A stretch of 33,408 nt of DNA from Myxococcales bacterium (GTDB taxonomy: Bacteria > Myxococcota_A > Polyangia > Polyangiales > Polyangiaceae): the NCBI GenBank assembly GCA_021847645.1, contig JAJZQG010000081.1:1-33408 (forward strand), written 5' to 3'. Numbering within the stretch: position 1 is the first letter of the stretch; each line of letters begins with the position of its first letter. The notes beneath the pieces were generated by a model. That model was given only the letters and a program-made list of their open reading frames with translations. It had not been told where the DNA came from and ran no database searches. This document shows, one piece after another, positions 17,362 through 26,400 of the stretch. The position numbers and the translations under genes are program-made.

Positions 17362-17730
17362 TCAGACCGCCTCGCGCAGCTGCTCGGGCGCCGAGAACTC
17401 CCGATCGAGAATCTCGGTGACCTGCTTCTTGTTCTGGATGCTCGAGGTGGCCGCCACCACCTTGCCCTTCTTGAAGTACACCGTGAACGGCAGCCCCGTG
17501 AACGACCGGCACTCCGGCAGGTTCTTGATCAGATGGCTCACCGGCGCGTCGAACTCCATGTCCCGGAACTGCACGTGCGTGTACTTCGGCTCGAGCTTCT
17601 CCATCACGTCGTACACCGGAAGGCACATCGGACCCATCCGGCCGCAGCACACCATCACGTTGTCGTTCTTCGCCAGCAGCTCGTGGAACTCGTCGTCGCT
17701 CAGGATGTGCTTCAGATTCGTGTTCAGCAT
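17362..17730 (-). CDS. Thioredoxin-fold protein with atypical C-C-G-R-M-G-P-M-C active site
   Basis: A 122-residue thioredoxin-like protein, presumably the partner of the adjacent reductase. The active-site loop is C28-C29-G-R-M-G-P-M-C36-L-P instead of W-C-G-P-C-K, so the two outer cysteines are six residues apart. The following helix, the F-x-D-M strand and the cis-Pro region G-L-P-F-T-V-Y-F-K-K-G-K-V-V are all in place. The ATG at 17730 sits behind GGAGGAATC, a near-perfect ribosome-binding site; earlier in-frame starts lack one. It is the first gene of the minus-strand redox operon. A small inverted repeat (TCCCC/GGGGA, 17749-17764) lies 19 bases upstream of the start codon. Confidence 0.82.
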   Translation of the reverse strand: MLNTNLKHILSDDEFHELLAKNDNVMVCCGRMGPMCLPVYDVMEKLEPKYTHVQFRDMEFDAPVSHLIKNLPECRSFTGLPFTVYFKKGKVVAATSSIQNKKQVTEILDREFSAPEQLREAV

Positions 17731-17903
17731 GATTCCTCCGTCCGCCACTCCCCGCCTGTGGGGATGCGATATCCAGTTCGAGCACGACCTGCCGGAAAGG
17801 GTGCACCCGTCACGACTCCCGTCCGGCACCGCGCGCGACCGGAGACATGCCGCTTCCCGACGGGACTGAACGGTAATCCGTTCCTGCGACGGGCCGCTTC
17901 GGC

Positions 17904-17933
17904 TTGCGCCTCGGCATCGACTGAGCGTATCGT
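17904..17933 (+). promoter_or_regulatory. Possible promoter of the MopE-motif lipoprotein gene
   Basis: TTGCGC (17904-17909) and TATCGT (17928-17933) with an 18-bp spacer lie 26 bp upstream of the start codon at 17960. Both match consensus only partly. The remainder of the 229-bp divergent region also holds the palindrome GGGTGCACCC at 17799-17808. Confidence 0.3.
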
Positions 17934-17959
17934 GGCCCGACCTTCGAGGAGCTCAAGAG

Positions 17960-19405
17960 ATGCAGTATCTTCGTCCGATGGCCCTGCTCTGCGGCGCGGC
18001 CGTGACCTTGTTGTCCTGCTCGGCCAATAACACCGGCTCTACTTTCCAGACCGGAAGCTCCGGCGGCGCCGGACTCGATGCATCGTCGGACATCGTGCTC
18101 GTCCCGGAGGCGTCGTCGAGCGACGTGGTGGACGCCACCACGGACCAGGGCAACGTCTACCAGCACGACGCGACGGACGAGCAGGGGGACTGCCCGCCGC
18201 AGATGAGCCAGCCGTGCGCGTCGCCGATTCCCGACGGTTGCGCCGCCCACGAGACGTGCGGCAACGGCCTGGACGACGACTGCAACGGGCAGGCCGACGA
18301 CGGCTGCACGTGCACGCCGGGCGCGGTGCAGGCGTGCTTCCTCGGGCCGCCCGGCCACGCCGGCGTGGGCGCCTGTGTCGCGGGCACGCAGACCTGCGAG
18401 GGTTCCGGCGAGTTCGGCCTGTGGGGCAAGTGCGTCGGCGGCATCTGGCCGGCCGAGGAGGTGTGCGACGGGCTCGACAACGACTGCAATGGTTGCGCGG
18501 ACGACGGCCTGTGCTGCCAGCCGCCGATCATGTGCCCGAACTCGGCGGACGTGCCGGAGGGCCACCCCTTCGTGCCCTACACGCTCGACGGCACGCAGTG
18601 GTATTCTGGGCCGGCGACCGCGTGGAGCTGGAAGATCGATGGCGGGCCCTGCGACGCCCTGCTGGGCGCCAGCTACACCGTGACAGGGACCACCACGGCA
18701 AAGCCGGTGGTCAACTTCACGCTCTCAGGTGACTACACCGTGACGATGACCGTGACCACGCCGACGGGCGACCTGACGTGCACGTTCATCGTCCACGTGG
18801 CGGGTCCGGGGATGCGCGTGGAGCTGTGCTGGGAAGGAACGGGGCAGCGGGACATCGACCTGCACCTGCTCCGCAGCGACTTCCAATCGAACTGGTGCAA
18901 CGACACCTACGATTGCTACTACATGAATTGCAAGGCGAGCAATTGGGCGATGCAATCGTGGAACTATGCCAACGGCCCGGTGGCCGAATGCCAGGGGGGC
19001 CCGGAAGGCGCGCAGTGGGCGAGCATGGGTTACTGCGCCAATCCGCGGCTGGACATCGACAACATCGACAAGGTGGGTATTCCCGAGAACATCAATGTCG
19101 ACGCGCCCCTGACCGGCCAGATGTTCCGTGTGATGGTCCACTACTACAACGGCGTGGGCGAGCCGCATCCGATGGTCAACATCTACTGCGACGGCCACCG
19201 CGTCGCGACCTACGGCCAAGCGCCCGACGTGGTCACGGGCTTCACGGACGGCGGCGGCTACGGCTGCCAGGGCAGCACCTGGCGCGTGGCGGACGTCAAG
19301 ACCAACGTGTCGAGCGGCTCGACAGTCTGCGACATCCAGGCGATCCATCCGCCGAACCAGTCCACCGGTTACTATGTGAGGGACAACTCCGCGGACTACA
19401 ACTGA
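17960..19405 (+). CDS. Lipoprotein with MopE-type metal-binding motifs and PKD-like domain
   Basis: A 481-residue predicted outer-surface lipoprotein (lipobox L-L-S-C, acceptor C20), followed by a Ser/Asp-rich disordered linker. Residues about 78-187 hold MopE-type motifs: C-G-N-G-L-D-D-D-C-N-G-Q-A-D-D-G-C and C-D-G-L-D-N-D-C-N-G, with the intervening G-A-C-V-A-G-T-Q-T-C and G-K-C-V-G-G segments. These are known mainly from Myxococcota and are annotated as putative metal-binding. A PKD/Ig-like beta domain follows (about 195-275; G-D-Y-T-V-T-M-T-V-T). The C-terminal domain has the pattern R-D-I-D-L-H-L-L-R and M-V-H-Y-Y-N-G, like YfaP-type extracellular beta domains, with paired Cys. Function is unknown; ligand binding or adhesion is an inference. 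CGAGGAG lies eight bases before the ATG. Confidence 0.75.
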   Translation: MQYLRPMALLCGAAVTLLSCSANNTGSTFQTGSSGGAGLDASSDIVLVPEASSSDVVDATTDQGNVYQHDATDEQGDCPPQMSQPCASPIPDGCAAHETCGNGLDDDCNGQADDGCTCTPGAVQACFLGPPGHAGVGACVAGTQTCEGSGEFGLWGKCVGGIWPAEEVCDGLDNDCNGCADDGLCCQPPIMCPNSADVPEGHPFVPYTLDGTQWYSGPATAWSWKIDGGPCDALLGASYTVTGTTTAKPVVNFTLSGDYTVTMTVTTPTGDLTCTFIVHVAGPGMRVELCWEGTGQRDIDLHLLRSDFQSNWCNDTYDCYYMNCKASNWAMQSWNYANGPVAECQGGPEGAQWASMGYCANPRLDIDNIDKVGIPENINVDAPLTGQMFRVMVHYYNGVGEPHPMVNIYCDGHRVATYGQAPDVVTGFTDGGGYGCQGSTWRVADVKTNVSSGSTVCDIQAIHPPNQSTGYYVRDNSADYN

Positions 19406-19432
19406 CGAGCAGTTCCGCTGCTCTTGCTCGTC
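19404..19432 (+). terminator. Nested hairpin at the end of the lipoprotein gene
   Basis: GACGAGCA (19404-19411) pairs perfectly with TGCTCGTC (19425-19432). Inside, GAGCAG (19407-19412) can pair instead with CTGCTC (19418-19423) around a 5-base loop. The structure starts within the stop codon. It is a possible terminator without a T-tract, or an mRNA end-stabilising hairpin. Confidence 0.35.
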
Positions 19433-19508
19433 GCAGCGCGCTGACCGCGATGGTGCTGGCGAGCCGGGACACCGATGGCGTACAATCGCCACGCCTTCGG
19501 AGGGCCCC

Positions 19509-20858
19509 ATGAAATCCCGGTTGGTCGGATCCCTGCTCGCCATCGCTTCGATCACCCTCGCCGCATCGGCCGCGGCCCAGTCGAACGAGAGGCGCACCGT
19601 CGTGTTCCGCGACGGCTTGCAGCCTCGCATCGAGGTCTCCGGAGATCGGTTCGTCGCCGGTGCGTTGGATCTGGTCATCCGCTTCGAGGACACCAACCCC
19701 TTGTGCTTCGCCTATACGCTCGACGACGACGTGCCCGCGCCCGCCGCCAAGCTCCCGACTCCACGCTTCGAGGGCGCCATGTCCTCCGGCCCGGGCACCC
19801 TGGTCTTCAGCGATGTCGACGCCGCCCAGGCCGCGGTCGATGCGCGCTTGCAGGACCTGGGAACGCTTAGCATGGAGGCGTCCGACAAGGGCGCTCTGGA
19901 CGACGTATGGGATACGTGCTTGTGGACCGACCCGCCGGCCAAGATGCTCGCCGTCCAGCAGCGCCGTGTCGCCGAGGTGGATGCTCTCCTCAAGACGCGC
20001 CTAGCCGCCAATGGCGCCTGGACCCGCGTTCTCGTCTCCTCCATCGACACGCTGGCCTCTGTCCGTCGCCGCGCCGACTCCCTCGTAGCCGCCAAGCCGC
20101 TCGACGCCCAGCCCGCCGCACGCCGCCGTCTGCTCGACTCCGCTGCCGAGCTCGAGCGCTACGTCACAGCCGTCTTCACACTGCTCCAGCGCCTTCAACA
20201 GGATCTGGAGCTGGCCCGCGTGCGCCTCGCCTCCACGCCCGCGGCGGTCACCCGCACCTATGCGCCCGGCCAGCGCGTGACCGTCCGCGTACGCCGCACC
20301 CGGCTCGAAGACGGTCGCGTCGCCCCGGGGGCCGACTCCAGCGTGTTCTCCGCCGAGGCGTACCGCACCTTGTCGCCCATCCTGTTCGACGTGGGCTTCG
20401 GGCCGTCCATCACCCTCAAGAACGTGGAGGAGTACGGCCTGTCCCAGCGAATCGACGGGCGCGTGCCGAACGTCTCGCGCAAGCGCGACGACCTGAACGC
20501 CGACGGCGTGGTCGCGCTGAGCATGTACATCTGGGGCTCTCGCCATCTCGACGACACCATCTTTCGTTGGCAGCAGCTACTGCCTCGACCGATGATCGGC
20601 CTGTCGATGAGCCAGCCGTTCCATTCCATCTACGTCGGGGGGCAGATCGACCCGATCCAGTTCGTGGACCTGTCCGTGGGGGCTCGGGCCTACCAGACCG
20701 ACTTCCTGTTGGACCCGCAGCTAGGAAGGCCTGCCTACACCGATGAGGCGGGCGTGCCCCAGCAGCCGGCGACCCGCAAGGGCGTCACGACGCAGCTGTT
20801 CGTGTCGCTGACCTTCAGCACGGACCTGGTCCAGCGCTGGATCGTGAGCTCGTTCTGA
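19509..20858 (+). CDS. Exported protein with coiled coil and barrel-like C-terminus
   Basis: A 449-residue protein with a clear Sec signal peptide (cleavage after A-A-A-Q, about residue 24). The N-terminal part is beta-rich, residues about 150-260 are helical and Arg/Leu/Ala-rich (likely coiled coil), and the last 150 residues alternate hydrophobic and polar residues. The chain ends in ...W-I-V-S-S-F, a C-terminal Phe typical of outer-membrane proteins. I do not recognise the family; an outer-membrane or periplasmic anchor is an inference. GGAGGG lies just before the ATG. It is the first of three closely spaced genes (gaps of 18 and 10 bases) with a DUF350 membrane protein and a transglutaminase-like lipoprotein, so all three are expected to act in one envelope process. 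Confidence 0.65.
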   Translation: MKSRLVGSLLAIASITLAASAAAQSNERRTVVFRDGLQPRIEVSGDRFVAGALDLVIRFEDTNPLCFAYTLDDDVPAPAAKLPTPRFEGAMSSGPGTLVFSDVDAAQAAVDARLQDLGTLSMEASDKGALDDVWDTCLWTDPPAKMLAVQQRRVAEVDALLKTRLAANGAWTRVLVSSIDTLASVRRRADSLVAAKPLDAQPAARRRLLDSAAELERYVTAVFTLLQRLQQDLELARVRLASTPAAVTRTYAPGQRVTVRVRRTRLEDGRVAPGADSSVFSAEAYRTLSPILFDVGFGPSITLKNVEEYGLSQRIDGRVPNVSRKRDDLNADGVVALSMYIWGSRHLDDTIFRWQQLLPRPMIGLSMSQPFHSIYVGGQIDPIQFVDLSVGARAYQTDFLLDPQLGRPAYTDEAGVPQQPATRKGVTTQLFVSLTFSTDLVQRWIVSSF

Positions 20859-20876
20859 GCCTCGCAGGATTCCCAC

Positions 20877-21422
20877 ATGAGCATTCCCCTGTTCTTCACC
20901 GGCCTTGCCAAGCTGGCGTTCGGCATCGTCGTCGGCGCCCTCGGCATCTTCCTGTCGTCGCGTGTGCTGCACCGCCTGCTGCGCTCCGGCGTGTCCGACG
21001 AAGAGCAGAAGAAGGGCAACGTGGCCCACGGTGTCCTGTACGCCTCGAGCCTGCTGGCCCTGGGCATGCTCGTTCAGCACGCCGTCGAGGCCAGCTTCTC
21101 CGCGATGGACCTGATGTACCACGGACGCGCCTTCTCCGGGCCGATGCTCACCCACTTCGGCATGTACGCCCTGGTGCACGTGACCTTCTCCCTGGCCGTT
21201 GGCGCTGCCGTCATCGCTGCGGGCGCACTCGTCTACAGCTATCTCACCACGGGCGTCGACGAGCTGGCCGAGATCAAGCGCGGCAATCTCTCCCCTGCCT
21301 TGGTGCTGGGCGCCGTCATGATTGTCATGGCGATGATGACTGCCCCGGGACTGCAGACAGCCCTCGACGGCCTGCTGCCGCTTCCCGTGCTCGCGCGCGA
21401 CCAGCTCACCGCCCCGTCGTGA
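20877..21422 (+). CDS. DUF350 family inner-membrane protein
   Basis: A 181-residue protein with about four hydrophobic segments (roughly residues 5-28, 50-70, 92-122 and 138-160). It contains two copies of the DUF350 signature, one around K-K-G-N-V-A (47-50) and a clear one at E-I-K-R-G-N-L-S-P-A-L-V-L-G-A (132-146). DUF350 proteins are integral membrane proteins of unknown role, often encoded beside ATP-grasp ligases of the glutathionylspermidine-synthase type. Here no ligase is present; instead the neighbours are an exported protein and a transglutaminase-like lipoprotein. AGGA at about 20867 is the ribosome-binding site. Confidence 0.8.
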   Translation: MSIPLFFTGLAKLAFGIVVGALGIFLSSRVLHRLLRSGVSDEEQKKGNVAHGVLYASSLLALGMLVQHAVEASFSAMDLMYHGRAFSGPMLTHFGMYALVHVTFSLAVGAAVIAAGALVYSYLTTGVDELAEIKRGNLSPALVLGAVMIVMAMMTAPGLQTALDGLLPLPVLARDQLTAPS

Positions 21423-21432
21423 CGTCCCCCGC

Positions 21433-22305
21433 ATGCCAGGCTCCCGCCCGCTCATCCAGCCGCTGGCGTCCCTGCTTCTGGGGCTGGCGTCGCTGTACCT
21501 GACGGCGTGCTGCTGTCCTGGCGGCGACAGCTGCAGCTCATCCGCATGCGACCCGGGGGCCTGCGCGCCCGATATTCCCGCGACACCCCGCGGTCCCGAG
21601 GTCGACCTCGGCATCGCGCCCTATCCTCCCGGCACGCCCACGGCCGGAGCAGCTATCCACACTTGGATAGCGCGGGACCTGGACCCGAACCGCTACAAGG
21701 TCGGATTCGCGCTCTCGCCCCAACAGAGCCGCACCGTGCAAGACGCGCACGTCGCGTTCGCGCGCAAGGTGGGCTATCGATCGATCGACGACGACACATT
21801 CACCTGGTCGCCGCCCGTCGCTTGCCAGGGCGACATGCGCTGTGTGTTCGCGGAGCTGGGCCGGAGCAACCGCGACGACATCCGCGCGCTGGCCGCCCGC
21901 TTCGAGGCACGCGTGCGCGACTCGAAGCTCGACGCGCTGCAAGCCGCCGACCTGGTGGTGAGCTTCGTGCAGCATATCCGCTACCAGGTGCCCGCCTCCG
22001 AGCCCTTCGGGATCCTGCCGCCGGCCCTGGTGGTCTCCGACAAGTATGGCGACTGCGATTCCAAGGCCTTCCTCGGGCAGATGCTGCTGCACGAGCTGGG
22101 CATCGAAAGCATCCTGGTGTCGTCGCAGGCGCACAAGCACACGATGCTGGGCATTGCCCTGCCGGTGCAGGGCGACGCCTTTGCCTTCGGCACGAGCCGC
22201 TTTGCATTCACGGAGTGCACGGCGGAGGGATCGCCCATCGGGCACATCAACCCCGAGCTGCTGCACCCGAACGATTGGCGCCCGGTGCCGGTGGATCTGA
22301 AGTAG
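21433..22305 (+). CDS. Transglutaminase-like lipoprotein
   Basis: A 290-residue lipoprotein: the signal ends L-T-A-C (C26), followed directly by two more Cys and a Cys/Ser-rich linker. The C-terminal half is a transglutaminase/papain-like core with the nucleophile region Y-G-D-C-D-S-K-A (C208), a His in H-K-H-T-M-L-G-I (H236) and an acidic residue in F-T-E-C (E261), the expected Cys-His-Asp/Glu order. It could hydrolyse or transfer peptide or amide bonds in the periplasm. It is the last gene of the operon, beginning ten bases after the DUF350 stop; it has no good ribosome-binding site of its own, which fits translational coupling. The two downstream arms of the envelope set (membrane and lipoprotein) are thus encoded together. 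Confidence 0.75.
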   Translation: MPGSRPLIQPLASLLLGLASLYLTACCCPGGDSCSSSACDPGACAPDIPATPRGPEVDLGIAPYPPGTPTAGAAIHTWIARDLDPNRYKVGFALSPQQSRTVQDAHVAFARKVGYRSIDDDTFTWSPPVACQGDMRCVFAELGRSNRDDIRALAARFEARVRDSKLDALQAADLVVSFVQHIRYQVPASEPFGILPPALVVSDKYGDCDSKAFLGQMLLHELGIESILVSSQAHKHTMLGIALPVQGDAFAFGTSRFAFTECTAEGSPIGHINPELLHPNDWRPVPVDLK

Positions 22306-22462
22306 CGGCGGACGGACGCTTGGTCAGCAACAGGACCCCCCGCGGCCCTGGTGCCCCGACCGCTCGAGCCGATCTCGGGTTCGCGCACCCCCGGGAGACA
22401 CGCCGCCGGACGTCATCGAGCCCTCCTTCCGGGGTCCGCACCCCGCAGCCGCGGCCGTCCGA

Positions 22463-23415
22463 AGATCGCATGACGAAGGTAACTTCCCTTGTGGAAGCCT
22501 CCGCGTATTCTGCGTCACCATGGTGACCTGTGTCGACGGAGGCCTCATGAAACGACTGGCCCTCTTGTTGTTGTGCGTGGCTGCGATCGCGACGGGCGTC
22601 CGGCCGGCGGCGGCCGACTCCACGGACGCTTCCAAGGTCGACCCGTTCTACGGGTCGTTTGGCACCTCGGTGCCGATTGCGGTGCCGGAGTTTCATGGCA
22701 TCGAACCGAACCTGTCGCTCGTCTACTCGTCGACCTCGGGCAACGGGCTTGCCGGCGTGGGCTGGAGCCTGTCGGGCTTCTCCACGATTGAGCGGGCGTC
22801 GCCAGGCAAGGGAGCGCCCGCCTACAACGCCAGCGACATCTTCCTGATCGACGGGCAGGCAATGGTGCCGTGCACCGCCGGCTCCACCAGCCCCAGCTGC
22901 TTGACGGGCGGAACGCACTCGACCGAGATAGAGAACTACCAGCGCATCGCCTTCGACGCGGCGGCCAACACCTGGACGGTCACGGCCAAGGACGGCACGA
23001 AGACGACGTACTCGCCGGTGTACGTTGTTGGCCGTGGCACGTTCCGTTGGGGCGTCTCCAGCGTCGCGGACGCCAAGGGCAACGCGGTCAGCTACGGCTG
23101 GTGGTGCGACCCGGGAGCGGACTGCTATCCCAAGACGGTCAGCTACAACGGCACCGTCGTCACCTTGTATCGCGAGGCGCGTCCCGATCCGATCACGTTC
23201 GCCAACGGCGCGGCGTTGGGCCGAACGAACTACCGGGTCAAGACGATCGACGTGGGGACGAGCGGAAGCCGAGTACGAGCGTACAAGCTCGTGTACACGA
23301 CGAGTGCGGGCACCTCCCGGTCACTGCTGTCGGGCGTGCAGCAGTTCGGCAAGGACGCCACGCTCGACTCGAGCGGAACGGTGACCGCCGGGACGGCGCT
23401 GCCTGCCATGCAGAA
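22463..23415 (+). repeat. Long direct repeat, copy A (upstream region plus SpvB-like coding part)
   Basis: This stretch is closely repeated, in the same orientation, at 30989-31945, 8526 bp further on. The first 84 bases are non-coding upstream DNA that is almost the same in both copies. The remainder encodes the signal peptide and SpvB-like domain of the two Rhs-type genes. Similarity ends abruptly near the L-P-A-M segment, where the different repeat arrays begin. Confidence 0.85.
22470..22526 (+). other. Possible 18-codon leader ORF with hairpin
   Basis: The shared upstream block contains a short open frame starting M-T-K-V-T-S-L-V-E-A and ending 21 bases before the rhs-type start codon. 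In the second copy (30996-31043) it has the same first ten residues but stops after 15. A CTTCC-cttgt-GGAAG inverted repeat (22483-22497) lies inside it and is identical in the second copy (31009-31023). TATTCT (22506-22511) could be a -10 element. No ribosome-binding site precedes the small frame, so it may not be translated; the block is more securely a conserved regulatory region. Confidence 0.3.
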
Positions 23416-26400
23416 CGGCTACGGCGCAGAGGCGACGCGTCTCGGCGCGTCTACTGCGTGGCTGGCCGGTGGTGGAAACGGACAAGACCTTCCTCGCTAC
23501 TTCTTCAAGGACTTCAACGGCGATGGCAAGACCGACATGGCGTTTGTGGGCGGAGACACGAACCTGTTCGTGGCGCTGTCGACAGGCGCTTCGTTCGCGC
23601 CGTTCGCTTGGTGGGGCTATGGCGGCAATGGAGCCGATCTCGGCCGCTATCGCTTCATCGACGTGAATGGGGACGGCAAGACCGATGTCCTCTTCATCGG
23701 CGGGGAACCGACGCCCAGCACCAACTACTCGGTGGCGCTGTCGACCGGAACGGGATTCACCTCGTTCAGGCCGTGGCTCACCGGCGGCGGCAATGGGCAA
23801 GACCTTCCCCGCTACTTCTTCGCCGACTTCAACGGTGACGGCAAGACCGACATGGCATTCGTCGGTGGAGATACGAACCTGTTCGTCTCGCTGTCCACCG
23901 GCTCGTCGTTTGCTCCGTTCGCCTGGTGGGGCTACGGCGGCAATGGCGCCGACCTCGGCCGCTACCGGTTCATCGATGTGAACGGGGACGGCAAGACCGA
24001 TGTCTTCTTCATCGGCGGCGAGCCGCAACCGAACACGACCTACTCGGTGGCCCTCTCGACCGGAACGGGCTTCAGCTCTTTCAGCCCGTGGCTTTCGGGC
24101 GGAGGGAATGGCCAGGACCTTCCTCGCTACTTCTTTGGGGACTTCAATGGCGATGGCAAGACCGACATGGCGTTCGTCGGCGGGGATACCAATCTGTTCG
24201 TGTCTCTTTCCACCGGGTCCTCGTACAGCCCGTTCGCCTGGTGGGGCTACGGAGGGAATGGTGCCGACCTTGGTCGCTACCGATTCATCGACGTGAATGG
24301 AGACGGCAAGACCGATGTCTTCTTCATTGGCGGAGAACCACAGCCGAACACGAACCACTCCGTGGCGCTCTCGACAGGCACGAACTTCGCCTCGTTCAGC
24401 GTGTGGCAAACGGGCGGCGGAAATGGTCAAGACCTGCCGCGCTACTTCTTTGAGGACTTCAACGGCGATGGGAAGACCGACATGGCGTTCGTCGGCGGCG
24501 AACCACAGCCGAACACGAACCACTGGGTGTCGTTGGCAGGCGGCACCGCGAACCGCCTGGAAACCATCTCCAACGGCCTGGGCAGCACCACGACCATCGC
24601 CTACACGCCCTCGTCGGCCTGGTCCAACACCTACCTGCCCGCGGGCATGATCCTGCAAACCGCCTCGTCGACCACCACCACCGACGGCCGCGGCGCTTCC
24701 TCCACCACCAACTACAGCTACCAGGGCGGCCTGTGGTCCGACTCCGAGCGCAGGTTCCTGGGCTTCCGCAAGGTCACCGCGGTCATCGACGCGGCCGGCG
24801 ACTACACCGAGACCTACTACCACCAGGGCGTGGGCTGCATCTCCAAGCCCGATGCCACCTACTTCCGCGACGCGGCCGGCAACATCTACAGCTACTCGTC
24901 CTACGGCTACAGCGAGAATGCCACCGCTCCCTTTACCTCGCTTCTGACCAGCCGCTGGGACTTCGAGTGCAACCAGACCTCCTCGTGCCGCCGCAGCCTC
25001 ACCCAGCTCGGCTACGATACCTACGCCAACCCCGTCGCCGTCTACGAGTACGGCGACTATGACGTAGCCGGCGACGAGCGCACCACCATCCGCGGCTTCC
25101 AGGCCAATACCAGTAGCTACCTGGTCCTGCTGCCCGCCTACGAAAACGTCTATGCCGGCATTGGCACCTCGGGCCCGCTCGCCAGGCAGACCCTGTTCCG
25201 CTACGACGGCGCGGCCAGCTACACGACGCCGCCGACTCAAGGGTTGCTCACGGCCAAGGACCGCTGGATCAGCCAGACCGGCGGCTATGCGACAGCCACG
25301 TTCACCCACGATGCCTGGGGCAACCGCACCTCGGAGACCGACGAGGACGGCCACACGACCACCCACGCTTTCGACCCGACGTATCATGTCTTCGAGACCC
25401 AGCGCTGCAACGCGCTGAATCAGTGCACCTCGTACGGCTGGGACATGGTGTTGGGCGTCAAGAGCTCGGAGGCCGATGCCAACGGCACCACCAGCATCAG
25501 CCATGATCCGATCGGCCGCGCCACCCAGATCGTGTCGCCCAGCGGCACCACGGTCAGCTTCTCGTACGTAAGCTGGGGCGATGCCACGCAGGCGCACGTG
25601 CGCAGGACCGTGGCCGACGGCTCGACCGACGGCCTGTGGACCGATGAATACCAGGACGGGCTGGGGCGCACCTGGCGCATCGTCAAGAAGGGCGGGCTGA
25701 CCAAGGACCTGCTCTACAGCGACAGCTCCCAGCGCGTGTGGAAGGAGTCGCTGTGGTACGGCCCGGGCGACACTGCCCGCTACGAGGTACGTGCCTATGA
25801 CGGCGCCGGGCGGCTTCGCACGATCACCCACCCGGACGGCACGCAGGCCCAGCACCTGTACGGCAATGGCACCGAGACGCAGCTCGACGAGCTGGGCAAC
25901 GAGCACGTGTTCTGGAAGGACGGGCTGGGCAACGTCACGCAGATTCGCGAGAAGAACGGCTCGGACTACTACTACACGACCAAGCAGTACGACGTGCTGG
26001 GCAACCTGACCCGGGTCATCGACGCCAAGGGCAGTGTCAGCACCTACACGTTTGATTCGCTCTCGCGGCGCACGGCGGTCTCGGACCCGGACATGGGCAC
26101 GAGCCGCTACGGCTACAGCGCGGCGGGGCTGCTGACGAGCGTGACCGACGCGGCCCAGCGCACGATCGGCTTCCAGTACGACGCGGCGGGCAGGCGCACG
26201 GCCAAGCTCTACCCGGACGGCTCGGAGGTGACCTGGAGCTACGACGAGGCGGGGCACGGCGCGAGCTCGGGGCGGCTCACGAGCGTGGCCGACATGAATT
26301 ACACGCAGTCCTTCAGCTACGGGGCTGATGGCCAGGTGAGCAGCGAGACCCGTTGCATGCAGGGCACCTGCGAGACGATCGGACGCAGCTACGACGCGGT

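Noticed and set aside
14308..18030. Long plus-strand frames opposite the FadH-like and thioredoxin reductase genes
   Set aside because: The conserved flavoprotein motifs are on the minus strand; the opposite frames lack any domain and have no plausible ribosome-binding sites.
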